From Eubacteriaceae bacterium (GTDB taxonomy: Bacteria; Bacillota; Clostridia; Eubacteriales; Anaerofustaceae): DNA of 35,171 nt. A program made the position numbers and the translations under genes. Positions 1 through 9,527 of the stretch are shown piece by piece; position 1 is the first letter of the stretch, and each line of letters starts with the position of its first letter. The stretch is from contig WRIE01000035.1 of NCBI GenBank assembly GCA_009782875.1, positions 1 to 35,171 on the forward strand, written 5' to 3'. The notes beneath the pieces were generated by a model. The model was not told the origin of the DNA. It saw only the letters and a list, made by a program, of their open reading frames with translations, and did no database searches.

Positions 1-1
1 A

Positions 2-232
2 GGGGAGAGCTTTGCACACACAATAAAAGGGCTGGTTGACGCGAAAGTCGAGGTTGTCAAGCGCAACGAGGCCCATATGTTCATAGTGCTTCCCAAAAGA
101 TGGGTTGTTGAAAGATCATTCGGATGGGCTGACAATTGCCGGAGGCTATGGAAGGTTTGCGAAAGGCGCTTGGGCACATTTTGCCAAATGTTTGTAATTT
201 CATTCATTTCAGTTCTTTTGAGGAGATACTAA
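2..232 (+). pseudogene. IS5-type transposase, C-terminal remnant
   Basis: An open frame runs from the window edge to TAA at 230-232, about 76 codons. It contains the motif RWVVERSFGWADNCRRLW followed by an ERRLGTF segment and ends in LLRRY. This is the conserved C-terminal block of IS5-family DDE transposases, in which the Glu of VERSF is the third catalytic acidic residue and the Arg follows it. The start and the two upstream Asp residues would lie outside the window, so I cannot say whether the full element is intact. There is also an oddity: the segment between the strand carrying AHMFIVLPK and RWVVERSF is shorter than I expect, so an internal deletion is possible. The next gene ends convergently 8 bp away, so no terminal inverted repeat is evident on this side. 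Confidence 0.7.
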
Positions 233-240
233 ACATCCTC

Positions 241-1239
241 TTAGAGTTCCTCTTTGATGGACATTATGTGCTCTAATGAAAGCTTGGATACTCTTAAGAT
301 AATGTCGATGCCAATCCCCTCTACAAGCATATTCTTGACAATTTCTTCTATGCCTTCTTTGATGCCTTCTTTCCTGCCTTCTTTCCTGCCTCTTTCCAAG
401 GTTTCCCTAACACTATAATTCTCAAATTGGCTAAACATTTCTGCAAGGTTCCCTTCCACGGCTATTTTACGAAATTCCTGCCTTTGCTCTTTTGGCAAAT
501 CAAGCTTTGCAAGAAAGACCTCAATGACTTCTCCCATGAGTTCGGTTAAATGCTTCGGAGTTTTACTTTGTATACTATTAAAAAATTCATCGGGAATATC
601 ATCGAACATCGAAAAATCATCTGGGCTTTTTAGTTTATCTATCAATAAAAATAGCGCTAAAATATTATTTTTCTCTAGCAGGTCTTCTTTGGTGTAGTCA
701 TAGGCTGCAACCAGCAAATATTCGAATTTCGGGATATAAGCCTCGAATATCCCGTTTAAATAAACCTTGTCAAAATAGTTCGTTTGGGAAGTCCATTTGC
801 TATCCCCAGTATAGTATACGATAGGCAAAATAGGGGGATACCTAAAACTCTTGCGTTTTGTTGCGCCTTGATCTATGGCTTCCTGCTCTAGCTCAAACTC
901 ATTCCAGATGAGAACCACATTTTGCAAGATACGGAAAGCCATACGGAAATCAACCTTTTGCTGGCGCTCTACCAGCCCTACAACAAACATCGGCTCTCTG
1001 GTTTTTTATATTGATCCTCTTGACGGTGTCGCTGTCCCGGCCCATTGCAACAAACCTTTCAGACATGTCCTCGATATCTTCAGGCTCACATTGCCAAAAA
1101 TTTCAATTTGCACAAAGTCTTTGAGAAATTGGGCAAATAGGTCCCGGTTTCCCAACACAGTCTTGAAGCCTTGGTCTCTTGTATTCCTAAGCAAGTTTAG
1201 CATAAAATCTTCCTGATAACAAATTGCTTTGATTGGCAA
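241..1239 (-). pseudogene. Rpn/YhgA-type PD-(D/E)XK nuclease family 'transposase', frameshifted
   Basis: Three reading frames have to be joined to give one protein of the Rpn (recombination-promoting nuclease) family common in Clostridia. Frame one (from 1239) gives DLFAQFLKDFVQIEIFGNV. Frame two (about 1088-1003) gives EPEDIEDMSERFVAMGRDSD. Frame three (about 1000 to 241) gives REPMFVVGLVERQQKVDFRM, then FRYPPILPIVYYTG and a C-terminal coiled tail with the repeated ERGRKEGRKEGIKEGIEE pattern typical of the family. The first shift is near 1085-1090. The second is beside the six-T run at 1002-1007 and could be a sequencing or slippage error. The Asp and Glu-x-Lys type positions cannot be checked confidently because they fall near the breaks. 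The last 249 codons form one intact frame that could be expressed alone, but it would lack the N-terminal part of the nuclease fold. Confidence 0.75.
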
Positions 1240-1369
1240 AGCAAATGTTTGTTTTTGGCCATTATACCCGGATAAATGTTCGTTTGCAATGGCTTGCCGC
1301 TGGAAAACTTGGTCCGCGGATCATTTTTGCTGCCTCATAAAAGGGCTAGATTGCGCTGCCAAACGTATG

Positions 1370-1393
1370 AAAAAGGGCTGCATTGAGCAGCCC
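1370..1393 (-). terminator. Rho-independent terminator of the lipoprotein gene
   Basis: On the minus strand the six-base-pair stem GGGCTG/CAGCCC with a 7-nt loop is followed by five T residues. It lies about 34 bp after the stop of the lipoprotein gene at 1427. Confidence 0.7.
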
Positions 1394-1426
1394 TGGCTAG
1401 TTGGTTTGTAAAAAAGTGTTTAGTGA

Positions 1427-2239
1427 TTATTCAGCCAAGTTCACTGAGCCTTGGTCCATAGCGACAACTTTGCCGCCTTTTACGTAAATGCCAAACATCT
1501 CGCTGTCTGCAAGGTCATCAAGGACAACCCCTTCCTCGCCGATATCAGGGGGAGTCGGGAATGCGAAGTAACACAACACAAAGTCGGCGTCCAGTGAGCC
1601 AATATCCAAATCTTCCGCTGCGGGCCAGTCGGCGAATTCTTGCTTATAGGCTCCGGCATACTCTCCATCAGAAGTGCTTTCGACGAAAGATGGGAAAATA
1701 TCAGACATTGTGTAGATCCAGTCCGAATCTTGGTCATAGTCGAGGAACTTTGCTCTGGCTGCCGCAGCGTCATCGCCAATTTTGATACCCCTAAGGCCGG
1801 TGATCTCAGCCCTGGTCCAAACCATCCATATGACTCTGCCTTTTACTTCTTTGTCAGCGTCGGTAAGCTTTGATGCATCATCATCGTAGTAGATTGTCCA
1901 GTCAGGATTCTGCGGGTCATTTTCAAATTCGCTGTCAAATGACAATGACTCATATTGGATCTGGATGATGAGGTCATCATATTCCATGCTGATGCATGCA
2001 GGCTCAGACTCGCCAGCGAAAAAACCGTTGCCGAAATGCTTGGGCTCCCCATACTTCTCTATCATCTCATTGTAGGATGCCGCCTTATGCAGGATTTCCC
2101 CGTATTTCAGAATTTCTTTTCCATTGCTTTCCGGTTTTTCAACCACTGTCCCGCCATTGTTGCTTCCGCCTCCGCAAGCTGCCAAAAACATGCTTGCAAC
2201 GAGCATAAACACAGCTAGCGAAATTAATTTTTTCTTCAT
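1427..2239 (-). CDS. Lipoprotein of unknown function
   Basis: The protein has 270 residues with a classic lipoprotein signal: MKKK, a hydrophobic stretch and the lipobox LAAC, with the modified Cys at residue 22 followed by GGGSNNGG. It should therefore be anchored to the outer face of the membrane. The mature part is very acidic (many D/E, for example FENDPQNPDW and YYDDDASKLTDADKE). It carries a segment LRGIKIGDDAAAARAKFL that resembles the GIKIGDSxxDVxxKFG motif seen in several small clostridial lipoprotein repeats, and the N-terminal part (SYNEMIEKYGEPKHF) may be a second copy of that fold. ATG at 2237-2239 is preferred over the TTG one codon upstream, because GGGGA lies 6 nt before it. 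The gene stands alone, with its own terminator. No ligand or pathway can be named. Confidence 0.8.
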   Translation of the reverse strand: MKKKLISLAVFMLVASMFLAACGGGSNNGGTVVEKPESNGKEILKYGEILHKAASYNEMIEKYGEPKHFGNGFFAGESEPACISMEYDDLIIQIQYESLSFDSEFENDPQNPDWTIYYDDDASKLTDADKEVKGRVIWMVWTRAEITGLRGIKIGDDAAAARAKFLDYDQDSDWIYTMSDIFPSFVESTSDGEYAGAYKQEFADWPAAEDLDIGSLDADFVLCYFAFPTPPDIGEEGVVLDDLADSEMFGIYVKGGKVVAMDQGSVNLAE

Positions 2240-2690
2240 CAAAAATCCCCGTTATTACATTTTTTAAGTATCTTTTAGCTTTTAGTGAAAACATTTTGAT
2301 TATAAGCCATTAACGATTTGCAAACAAGACGGGAGCTGCATAATCTTGGATTTTTATTGAAATTAGATTAATTTACCTTTTAGTGCAGTAAAACTCAGGC
2401 AACAATTCCGATGCAATGTCACCTTCCTGAATGATTGTGGACTCTATAAACCAGCTATTAATCCTGCATTTCATGCGAGGCATGGATAGCATTCCAATCT
2501 CGAGCCATGAATGCCTGTTAATTTATAACAATTGTGCTTTTGACTCACTCTTTTATTTGTGGACAGGAAATGTTGAAATTTGTTGTCAAAATTTGCGTTT
2601 AGATAGCAGGCAAGCAACATGCCCCGTGAACTTGGTTGGACAGGTTGCCATGTTATATAATGGTACAATCAAAACAGCGAGGTTTACTTT
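2240..2690. other. Divergent intergenic region between lipoprotein and protease genes
   Basis: These 451 bases separate two divergent genes. I see a promoter for the plus-strand protease at 2632-2661 (listed separately) and no convincing open frame. The only longer plus-strand frame runs through the promoter and the protease start in another frame, without a ribosome-binding site. No structured RNA was recognised. Confidence 0.5.
2632..2661 (+). promoter_or_regulatory. Putative sigma-A promoter of the M16C protease gene
   Basis: TTGGTT (2632-2637), an 18-bp spacer and a perfect TATAAT (2656-2661). The transcript would start near 2668, leaving a leader of about 22 nt that contains GAGG at 2679-2682, 8 nt before the ATG. 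Confidence 0.5.
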
Positions 2691-5618
2691 ATGGAATTTG
2701 TTCTTGGCAAAGAATATGCGGGATTTACACTCACTGAAACGTGGGAAGCAAAGGAAATCAACTCCATTGCGTTCTACTTTGAGCATACCGCCACAAAAGC
2801 CCGGCTTTTATATTTAAAAAACAACGATGACAATAAAGTCTTTTCAATAGGATTTAGGACCCCTCCAGTGGATTTATGCGGGACACCCCATATCCTGGAG
2901 CATAGTGTCTTGTGCGGCTCAGACAAATATAGGCTCAAGGAGCCTTTTATCGAGCTGGTGCGCAGCTCTATGAGCACATTCATCAATGCGATGACGTTCC
3001 CTGACAAAACTGTGTACCCTGTAGCTAGCCAAAATGAGGCGGATTTGCACAACTTGGCTGATGTATACCTGGATGCGGTTTTCAACCCATTAATGCTTGG
3101 GGACAAGTACGCTTTCCTCCAGGAAGGATGGCATTACCATTTAGAGGATATAAACGGTCCTTTGACCATAAACGGGGTGGTCTACAGCGAGATGAAAGGC
3201 GCATACTCATCCCCTGACAATGTCTTGGAGCAGGCGTGCATGGTATCCTTGTATCCAGACACCTGCTACTCAATGGACTCGGGAGGGAACCCGGAGTTTA
3301 TTCCCAGCCTTACTTATGAAAAATATGTGGAATTTTACAATAACCATTACCACCCTTCAAACTCCTATATTTACCTGTACGGGGATATGGACCCCATTGG
3401 CTTCTTTGAACAAATAGGGGGGTTCTTGGAAGGGTACGGGGCAATTGATGTATCGGCCACAATGCCAGGGCTGCAAGGAGATTTTGAGGAAAGGCGCTTT
3501 GCAAAGGAAGTGTACAATGCCTCAAAGGAGGAGGATTCCTCGTATTTCGCAATCAACTACAAGATTGGAGGGGCTTTGGACACAGAGCTTGCATACGCCT
3601 TCAACGTGTTGGAAGGGATCTTGATGGACACTGACTCCTCTCCGCTAAAAAAAGCCCTTATCGACTCGGGGATCGCCAGCGAGTATGTGTCATCCTACAC
3701 CACAAGCTTGCTCGAGCCTTGCTTTTCAATAATCGCCAAAAACGCGAAGTCAGGGGCTGTTGATGTTTTTGCCCAGGTCGTAGCATCGACCCTAGAGGAC
3801 CTTGCCAAAAACGGCATAGACACAGATTTGATCACAAGCTCTTTAAACGGGTTTGAGTTTGACTTGCGGGAAGCTGACAGCGGCACTTACCCTAAAGGGC
3901 TTGTTTTCCTTTTTGACATCATGGATAGTTGGCTGTATGGGGGCAACCCGACAAAACACTTGGCATATGAGGGCTGCCTTGAGCGCTTGCGCGAAAACGA
4001 GAATAGCGCCTACTACCAAGATTTGATAGCCAAATGGCTTTTAGGAAACAAGAACAGCTCGGTGGTTGAGCTTGCTCCGAAGCCAGGCCTGGATGAAGAG
4101 CGCGCCGGGGCGTTAGCCGCCCTTCTGGCAGAGAAAAAGGCTTCGACCGGCCATGGAGGGCTGGTGGCTATGGAGGACCAGACCCGGTGGCTGATGGAGA
4201 GGCAACTAACCCCTGACAGCAGGGAGGCTAAAGACAAAATACCTGTGTTGCCACTCAGCAAGATTGCTGCAAATGTGCCTTGCCCTGACTTTGATTTGTC
4301 ATTTTACTCCTCGTCGAGAATATTCACCCATAACGCGCCTGCGAGGGGCATTGCATATTTGGACTTGTACTTCCCGATGGATATCAGCTGCGGCGAGGAT
4401 GTGTCCCGCTTGGAGCTGGCCACAATGATTTTAGGCACTTACGCAACAGCCAATTTTTCAGAAGAAGAGCTGGCTAAACAGCTTGGCATATATATCGGGG
4501 ATTTGGCGTTTGTTGTAACCTCATTTTCTGATGTGCAAAACGAAGGCAAGTTTGACGCCAAGTTTGGATTGCGCATCAAAGCGCTCTCAAAGAATGTCTC
4601 AAAGATAGAGGAGTTTTCAGTGGAGATTTTGACTTCCACGAAAATCGATAACGCAACAAGGCTTCTAGTGACAATAAACGAGGAGATTTCACGGTTTGAA
4701 TCCAAAATACTCACCCATGCCCATGGCTTGGCTGCTGGGCGCATAGACGCTTACATGAGCGGGAAAGGCGTATTTGACGACTGGCACAACGGCATTTCCT
4801 ACTACAACTACCTGGCAGCATTTGCCAAGAGCATTGAAGATGGTGTTGGGGATATCGAGATTGCCAAGCTGTCGGCTGTAGTCGGCAAGCTTGCAAAGAT
4901 GGCCCCGGATGCGCTTATCGCCGGGGAAACGGATGACTTGCCGGCTATCGACGCGGCAGCTAAGGCAATAATAAGCAAGATGGGCACAGGGCTTGTCGGG
5001 GAGGGGTCCTTGGATATCTTCGAGCCTATGGGCGAGTTGAACGAGGCTATTGTGACAGACAGCTTAGTCAACTACGTGGGCGCTGGAACTAATTATAGAA
5101 AGATCGGGCTTGCATATACGCCAAAGTTGCAGGTATTGAAAAACATGCTGTCCAGCGGCTATTTGTGGGAAAAGGTGCGGATGATTGGAGGGGCTTACGG
5201 GGCGTTTGTATTGATCGAGAAAAATGGGGTGTTTACTTTGGTTTCTTACCGGGACCCAAAGATAAAAGAGACTTTGGAGACATATAACGGGATTGAAGAG
5301 CATTTGCGCAGGGGTGAATTGGCTGCCCCAGATGTGGAAAAGCTGGTAATCAGCACAATCGCAAAGATCGACGCTCCCCTTCCGATATATTCAATGGCTA
5401 GAAGGATGCTTTCTGACTATTACTGCAACGAGACTTGGCAAGGGCGAATGGATGAAAGGCAGGCTATCTTGTCAACATCATCCAAAGACTTGCAAAGCTT
5501 GGCAGAATGGGTCAGCATCGCCTTGTCGAAAAGCGCCATTTGCGTAGTGGGCAACGAGGCATCTATCCGCTCATCAGCGTCAATCTTCTCCACATTGGTG
5601 GAGTTTGGGGTGGAGTAG
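2691..5618 (+). CDS. M16C-family (PreP/insulinase-like) zinc metallopeptidase
   Basis: This 975-residue protein has the length and layout of presequence-protease (PreP/Cym1/Hyp) enzymes: two M16 halves joined by an M16C-associated linker. The inverted zinc motif HxxEH is present as HILEH, with His67, Glu70 (general base) and His71. The third ligand is Glu167 in VVYSEMKGAYS, 96 residues later as in PreP. CGTPHILEHSVLCGSDKY and KEPFIELVRSSMSTFINAMTFPDKT are family hallmarks. There is no signal peptide, so it should be cytoplasmic and cut short unfolded peptides inside a closed chamber. GAGG 8 nt upstream supports the ATG. The stop is followed by the D,D-carboxypeptidase gene after only 31 nt, so the two are probably co-transcribed. 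Specific substrates are not predictable. Confidence 0.93.
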   Translation: MEFVLGKEYAGFTLTETWEAKEINSIAFYFEHTATKARLLYLKNNDDNKVFSIGFRTPPVDLCGTPHILEHSVLCGSDKYRLKEPFIELVRSSMSTFINAMTFPDKTVYPVASQNEADLHNLADVYLDAVFNPLMLGDKYAFLQEGWHYHLEDINGPLTINGVVYSEMKGAYSSPDNVLEQACMVSLYPDTCYSMDSGGNPEFIPSLTYEKYVEFYNNHYHPSNSYIYLYGDMDPIGFFEQIGGFLEGYGAIDVSATMPGLQGDFEERRFAKEVYNASKEEDSSYFAINYKIGGALDTELAYAFNVLEGILMDTDSSPLKKALIDSGIASEYVSSYTTSLLEPCFSIIAKNAKSGAVDVFAQVVASTLEDLAKNGIDTDLITSSLNGFEFDLREADSGTYPKGLVFLFDIMDSWLYGGNPTKHLAYEGCLERLRENENSAYYQDLIAKWLLGNKNSSVVELAPKPGLDEERAGALAALLAEKKASTGHGGLVAMEDQTRWLMERQLTPDSREAKDKIPVLPLSKIAANVPCPDFDLSFYSSSRIFTHNAPARGIAYLDLYFPMDISCGEDVSRLELATMILGTYATANFSEEELAKQLGIYIGDLAFVVTSFSDVQNEGKFDAKFGLRIKALSKNVSKIEEFSVEILTSTKIDNATRLLVTINEEISRFESKILTHAHGLAAGRIDAYMSGKGVFDDWHNGISYYNYLAAFAKSIEDGVGDIEIAKLSAVVGKLAKMAPDALIAGETDDLPAIDAAAKAIISKMGTGLVGEGSLDIFEPMGELNEAIVTDSLVNYVGAGTNYRKIGLAYTPKLQVLKNMLSSGYLWEKVRMIGGAYGAFVLIEKNGVFTLVSYRDPKIKETLETYNGIEEHLRRGELAAPDVEKLVISTIAKIDAPLPIYSMARRMLSDYYCNETWQGRMDERQAILSTSSKDLQSLAEWVSIALSKSAICVVGNEASIRSSASIFSTLVEFGVE

Positions 5619-5649
5619 GGCTACTAGCAATTTTGTGAGGTTGCCAATT

Positions 5650-7041
5650 ATGGGATATTCAAAAGAGAACAAACAGGGCAGCAGTTTTGCCCTTTGCAGG
5701 CTATTGACTGGCCTTGCCCTTGGGATAATTCTGGCCTTCAATTTTGCCAGCGCCGCATGCGGGGCAAACGAGTTTGACTATAGCAACTATGGCGATATAG
5801 GCATTTACGTCATTGAAACCAGGACTGGAACAGTCTTGGTGGAAACCAACGCGGATAAAAGGTATGCCCCGGCAAGCACGATAAAGCTGTTGACAGCCCT
5901 TGTGGCCCTTGACCATTTAGGGCGCCTTGATAAAATTGTAATTGGGGAAGACATGCTTGCCCTAGTGGAAAAGGACTCTTCGCTTGCAGGCCTTGTGGCG
6001 GGGGAAGAGCTGACAATAGGGGATTTGCTTTATGGGATGATGTTGCCCTCTGGGAATGATGCTGCGATATCTATGGGCGTGGAATGCGGGCGGGTTATCC
6101 TTGGAGATGGGGGCGCTGATGCCAGCCAGGCGATAGTTGCCTTTGTGGAGAAAATGAATGAAAAGGCGGTTTCCTTCGGCATGGTCAACTCGAACTTTGT
6201 CAACCCTGATGGATACCCAAAAGACGGGCAGTACTCCACAGCCAGGGACCTGGCAAAACTTGCCTTGAAAGCTGATGCCAACCTTCTGGTTTCAAGGATA
6301 GTAAAGACAAAGGAGTACAGGCTCACCACCAACAAAGGCGACAAGGTTTGGCGCAACAGCAACATGCTGCTCCATGAGATGACAGCCCCACGAGACTCGG
6401 AACCTGTGGCCAACACCAGTTTCAACCCGGCAGCCAACGGCATGAAAACCGGCTCTGCCGGAGGTTCCGGGGGCAGGTCGTTTATTTTCACTGCCCAGTT
6501 GGAAACGATGAGCCTTGCAGGCGCTATAATGCATGTGACGGCTGATATGGCTGAATCAATATTTACAAGCGCAAACGCCGCTTGCGATTTCGCTTTTTCA
6601 AATTACCAAGTGATGAATATTATCGCAGAAGGCAAGAACTCTATCTTGGTGAAAGTCTCCAACAGGTCCTTGCTGTCCCGCGCCAATATCGAGTTGTTCG
6701 CCTCCAATGCCGGGTTTGGCTGCTACCCAAAAGATTTGGACCCCAGCCAGCTGGTGGCAAAAATAACTCCAAACCCAATATTTGCAGAGATTGGCGATGA
6801 TGGGGCTTTGTCGCTCCACTGCGATATCATCGCCGGCAATAAGCTAGCAGACGTGGGATTTTATTCACCAGGCGGGGAATTGGTCGCGACTATCGCATTT
6901 ATTGCCGCAGACAATTACTCCAAGTGGGATTATGCCGACACATTGGCTTGTGTGCTTGCAACCGGGGCATTTGGGCTGGCAGCTTCCACTGCGGCATTCA
7001 AGCAAAGAAAAAGAGCTTCATTTAGCGGGAAGCGTTTTTAG
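5650..7041 (+). CDS. D-alanyl-D-alanine carboxypeptidase (peptidase S11, DacA/PBP5-like)
   Basis: This is a serine D,D-peptidase that trims the terminal D-Ala from peptidoglycan pentapeptides outside the membrane. All three active-site motifs are present: SxxK as STIK (Ser76-Lys79), SxN as SGN (Ser134-Asn136) and KTG (Lys266-Gly268, in GMKTGSAGGSG). The N-terminus has a hydrophobic signal segment (about residues 15-36, ending near ASAACGA). The C-terminus has a second hydrophobic segment (ADTLACVLATGAFGLAAST) followed by the basic tail KQRKRASFSGKRF, which suggests membrane anchoring by a true transmembrane helix rather than the usual amphipathic helix. ATG 5650 is chosen because GAGG lies 9 nt upstream. 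An in-frame TTG at 5605 would overlap the protease gene and lacks a ribosome-binding site. It lies downstream of the protease in the same run. Confidence 0.92.
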   Translation: MGYSKENKQGSSFALCRLLTGLALGIILAFNFASAACGANEFDYSNYGDIGIYVIETRTGTVLVETNADKRYAPASTIKLLTALVALDHLGRLDKIVIGEDMLALVEKDSSLAGLVAGEELTIGDLLYGMMLPSGNDAAISMGVECGRVILGDGGADASQAIVAFVEKMNEKAVSFGMVNSNFVNPDGYPKDGQYSTARDLAKLALKADANLLVSRIVKTKEYRLTTNKGDKVWRNSNMLLHEMTAPRDSEPVANTSFNPAANGMKTGSAGGSGGRSFIFTAQLETMSLAGAIMHVTADMAESIFTSANAACDFAFSNYQVMNIIAEGKNSILVKVSNRSLLSRANIELFASNAGFGCYPKDLDPSQLVAKITPNPIFAEIGDDGALSLHCDIIAGNKLADVGFYSPGGELVATIAFIAADNYSKWDYADTLACVLATGAFGLAASTAAFKQRKRASFSGKRF

Positions 7042-7098
7042 CTTTGCCTGCAAACAGATTAAAATATTATGCAGTTTTTGCACTGCTTACTGAGAGGA

Positions 7099-7147
7099 CA
7101 CGCCAGATGATCTCCCGCTATTGCTACAGGAGATCTTAAGAGGCGTG
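7099..7147 (+). other. Two-tier stem-loop in the mutS2 leader
   Basis: The outer stem CACGCC (7099-7104)/GGCGTG (7142-7147) and the inner stem GATCTCC (7109-7115)/GGAGATC (7129-7135) enclose a 13-nt loop. The structure ends 16 nt before the mutS2 start. It has no U-tract, so it is not a terminator. It may be a leader RNA structure. Confidence 0.45.
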
Positions 7148-7163
7148 GTTAGATAAGAAACAT

Positions 7164-9527
7164 ATGCTCAAAAGAACATGCCATGACCTTGAGTTTGACT
7201 TTGTCCGTGAACGAATAGCAAGTTATTCGCACATCCAGTCTGCCAGGGAACAGATAATGGAGATGGATGAGTTGGGGAGCTACGGGAAAATCGCCATAAG
7301 CCTGGATTTAGTGGAATCTGCTTATGAGCACTGCATGAAGAACGGGCGCTTGCCCTTGTACGGCTACGATGAAGTCAGGGAGCTTTTAGGCTATCTGAAA
7401 AAAGGGGGCCGCCTCGATTGCGCTTCCTTGCTTGCTTGCGCTAGCTCCATCAAGATGGCAAATGACGTGAAACGGCACATAGAAAGCCCAAAAGAGCCGG
7501 TAGAAGCTCTTTTGGGCTACTCTGCAAGGCTCCTGGCCCCGCTTGGGCTAGGCCAGGAGATAACCGCAAAGATCATTTCGGACTCTGAGGTGGCTGATGA
7601 CGCCTCTAGGGAGCTGTTTGCAGTCAGGAGCCGAATAAGGGCGGTCAATGCGTCTATCAGGGACAAGCTGGCGTCAATAATCAGCAGCCAAGAGTCTAGA
7701 AAGCTTTTGCAGGACAATATAGTGACAGTCAGGAGCGGCAGGTTTGTCGTGCCGGTTAAAAGCGAGAACAAAAACAAGTTGGGGGGAATTGTCCATGACA
7801 CATCCTCCAGCGGCCAGACTATTTTTGTGGAGCCGACAGCGGTTTTTGAGATGAACAACCAGCTGGCTTCATTGCGCTCTGAAGAAGCGCGTGAAGTTGA
7901 GCGGATTTTGGCGGAATTGTCGGGAAAAATCTTGGCAAGCGCCTTTGAGATACAAGAGTCGGAGCATTGCCTGATAGAGCTTGATTTCCTCTTTGCCAAA
8001 GCCCAATATGCATTTGACAACAACCATTCAAAACCACAGCTGTCAATCGGGCAAACTCTTCGCCTGTCCCAGGCGCGCCACCCGATGATCCCCGCAGGCA
8101 AGGTTGTGGCAATTGACTTGGAGATCGGCGGGCCCTATAGGCAGCTGGTGGTCACAGGACCAAACACAGGCGGCAAAACAGTCGCCTTAAAGACTGCCGG
8201 GCTATGCGCTTTGATGGCCCAGTGCGGCTTGTTCATACCTGCCGCACCTGGGAGCGTTGTCGGGATTTTTGACGCTGTGTTTACCGACATTGGGGACGAG
8301 CAGAGCATATCCCAGTCCCTTAGCACATTTTCCTCGCATATGACCAACATTGTGGCGATACTGCAGGCTATGACGCCGGCCAGCCTGGTGTTGCTGGACG
8401 AGGTTGGGGCGGGCACTGACCCTGTGGAAGGGGCTGCGCTGGCATATGCGATACTTAATGAGCTCAACGAGTCTGGCGCGCTGTCATTTGCCACTACCCA
8501 TTACAGCGAAATTAAAAGGTATGCCTTCAGCGCTGACGGGGTGCAAAATGCCAGCATGGAATTCGACCCAGTGTCGCTGCAGCCCACATTCAAGTTGGTG
8601 ATGGGGATACCTGGCCGCTCCAATGCCATTGAGATATCCAGAAGACTGGGTTTGCCGGACCATGTGGTGGATTTGGCCTCATCGGCTATGGGAGAGAATT
8701 TCTTGGCTTTTGAGGAGCTGATCGGAGAGCTTGACGAGAAGCTGAAGGGCGCAAGGGATTCCTATGAAGCTGCCCAGGCGGCGGAAAAGCAAGCGAAGTT
8801 GCAAACAGCTGCAATCAGGGAGGATCTGGAGGCTCTAGCCAAGGCTAGGGACTCAGTCAAGACTAGGGCCGCAGCGGAAGCAAGGAAGGTAGTGGCAGAC
8901 GCCAAAGACGCTGCTGCGCTGATTTTAAAGAAAGCCGCCAGCGCTGCGGCTTCAAGGGAAATTTTAATGGCGCGGGAAGAGATTTCGTTGGTGTCCAGCG
9001 AAATTGAGGAGCTTGTCGCAGACTTTGCGCCAAAAGCGAATTTGGCCCAGGCGATTGCCGCTCCAAGAGTGTTGGATTATACCCCTGTTCCCGGGGATGA
9101 TGTGTATATAGACGGTGTAGGCTCCAGCATCAATGCTTACGTTATAAGCGTTGACGGGGAGATGGCGCTTGTGCAAGCAGGCGCTTTGAGGATGCAGGTT
9201 GCCGCATCAAGGCTTGCTCCAAAAGAGCCTGCAGCCGGGGAGGGCAAAAACCGGGTTTCTTTTAAGAACACAAAATCAAGGGACATCTCCCCGTCGCTGA
9301 GCATAAGGGGAAAAAATGTGCTGGATGCCCAGCTGGAAGTAGAGAAATACTTGGATGACGCTTCCCTTGCATCGCTGAAAATTGTTACCATAATACATGG
9401 CAAGGGAACTGGCACGCTTCGAAAAGAAGTTGAGCGCATCCTTGACGACCACCCGTTGGTGGAAAAGTACCGGATAGGCGAGATTGGCGAAGGCGGGGAA
9501 GGCGCGACAATTGTTTATCTGGCATAA
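7164..9527 (+). CDS. mutS2: MutS2 ATPase with C-terminal Smr domain
   Basis: The protein has 787 residues, the usual MutS2 size. The core begins with the clamp/lever region (about 1-300) containing SGRFVVPVKSENKNKLGG and HDTSSSGQTIFVEP, a MutS2 signature. The ABC-type ATPase follows: Walker A GPNTGGKT at 332-339, Walker B LVLLDEVGAGTDP at about 408-420, and the H-loop in TTHYSEIK. An Ala/Glu-rich coiled coil (about 515-640) leads to a KOW-like segment and the Smr domain at about 715-787 (IIHGKGTGTLRKEV, GEGGEGATIV). In other bacteria MutS2 suppresses recombination or rescues collided ribosomes (Bacillus subtilis), with the Smr domain acting on nucleic acid. The LDLRG motif usual in Smr reads LSIRG here. 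The ribosome-binding site is weak (AGATAAGAAA). An inverted-repeat leader lies just upstream. Confidence 0.96.
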   Translation: MLKRTCHDLEFDFVRERIASYSHIQSAREQIMEMDELGSYGKIAISLDLVESAYEHCMKNGRLPLYGYDEVRELLGYLKKGGRLDCASLLACASSIKMANDVKRHIESPKEPVEALLGYSARLLAPLGLGQEITAKIISDSEVADDASRELFAVRSRIRAVNASIRDKLASIISSQESRKLLQDNIVTVRSGRFVVPVKSENKNKLGGIVHDTSSSGQTIFVEPTAVFEMNNQLASLRSEEAREVERILAELSGKILASAFEIQESEHCLIELDFLFAKAQYAFDNNHSKPQLSIGQTLRLSQARHPMIPAGKVVAIDLEIGGPYRQLVVTGPNTGGKTVALKTAGLCALMAQCGLFIPAAPGSVVGIFDAVFTDIGDEQSISQSLSTFSSHMTNIVAILQAMTPASLVLLDEVGAGTDPVEGAALAYAILNELNESGALSFATTHYSEIKRYAFSADGVQNASMEFDPVSLQPTFKLVMGIPGRSNAIEISRRLGLPDHVVDLASSAMGENFLAFEELIGELDEKLKGARDSYEAAQAAEKQAKLQTAAIREDLEALAKARDSVKTRAAAEARKVVADAKDAAALILKKAASAAASREILMAREEISLVSSEIEELVADFAPKANLAQAIAAPRVLDYTPVPGDDVYIDGVGSSINAYVISVDGEMALVQAGALRMQVAASRLAPKEPAAGEGKNRVSFKNTKSRDISPSLSIRGKNVLDAQLEVEKYLDDASLASLKIVTIIHGKGTGTLRKEVERILDDHPLVEKYRIGEIGEGGEGATIVYLA

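Noticed and set aside
2431..2817. Plus-strand 128-codon frame before the protease
   Set aside because: It runs through the protease promoter and start in another frame, with no Shine-Dalgarno and no family resemblance.
7043..7070. Separate promoter for mutS2
   Set aside because: TTGCCT and TATTAT are only 15 bp apart, too close for a confident call.
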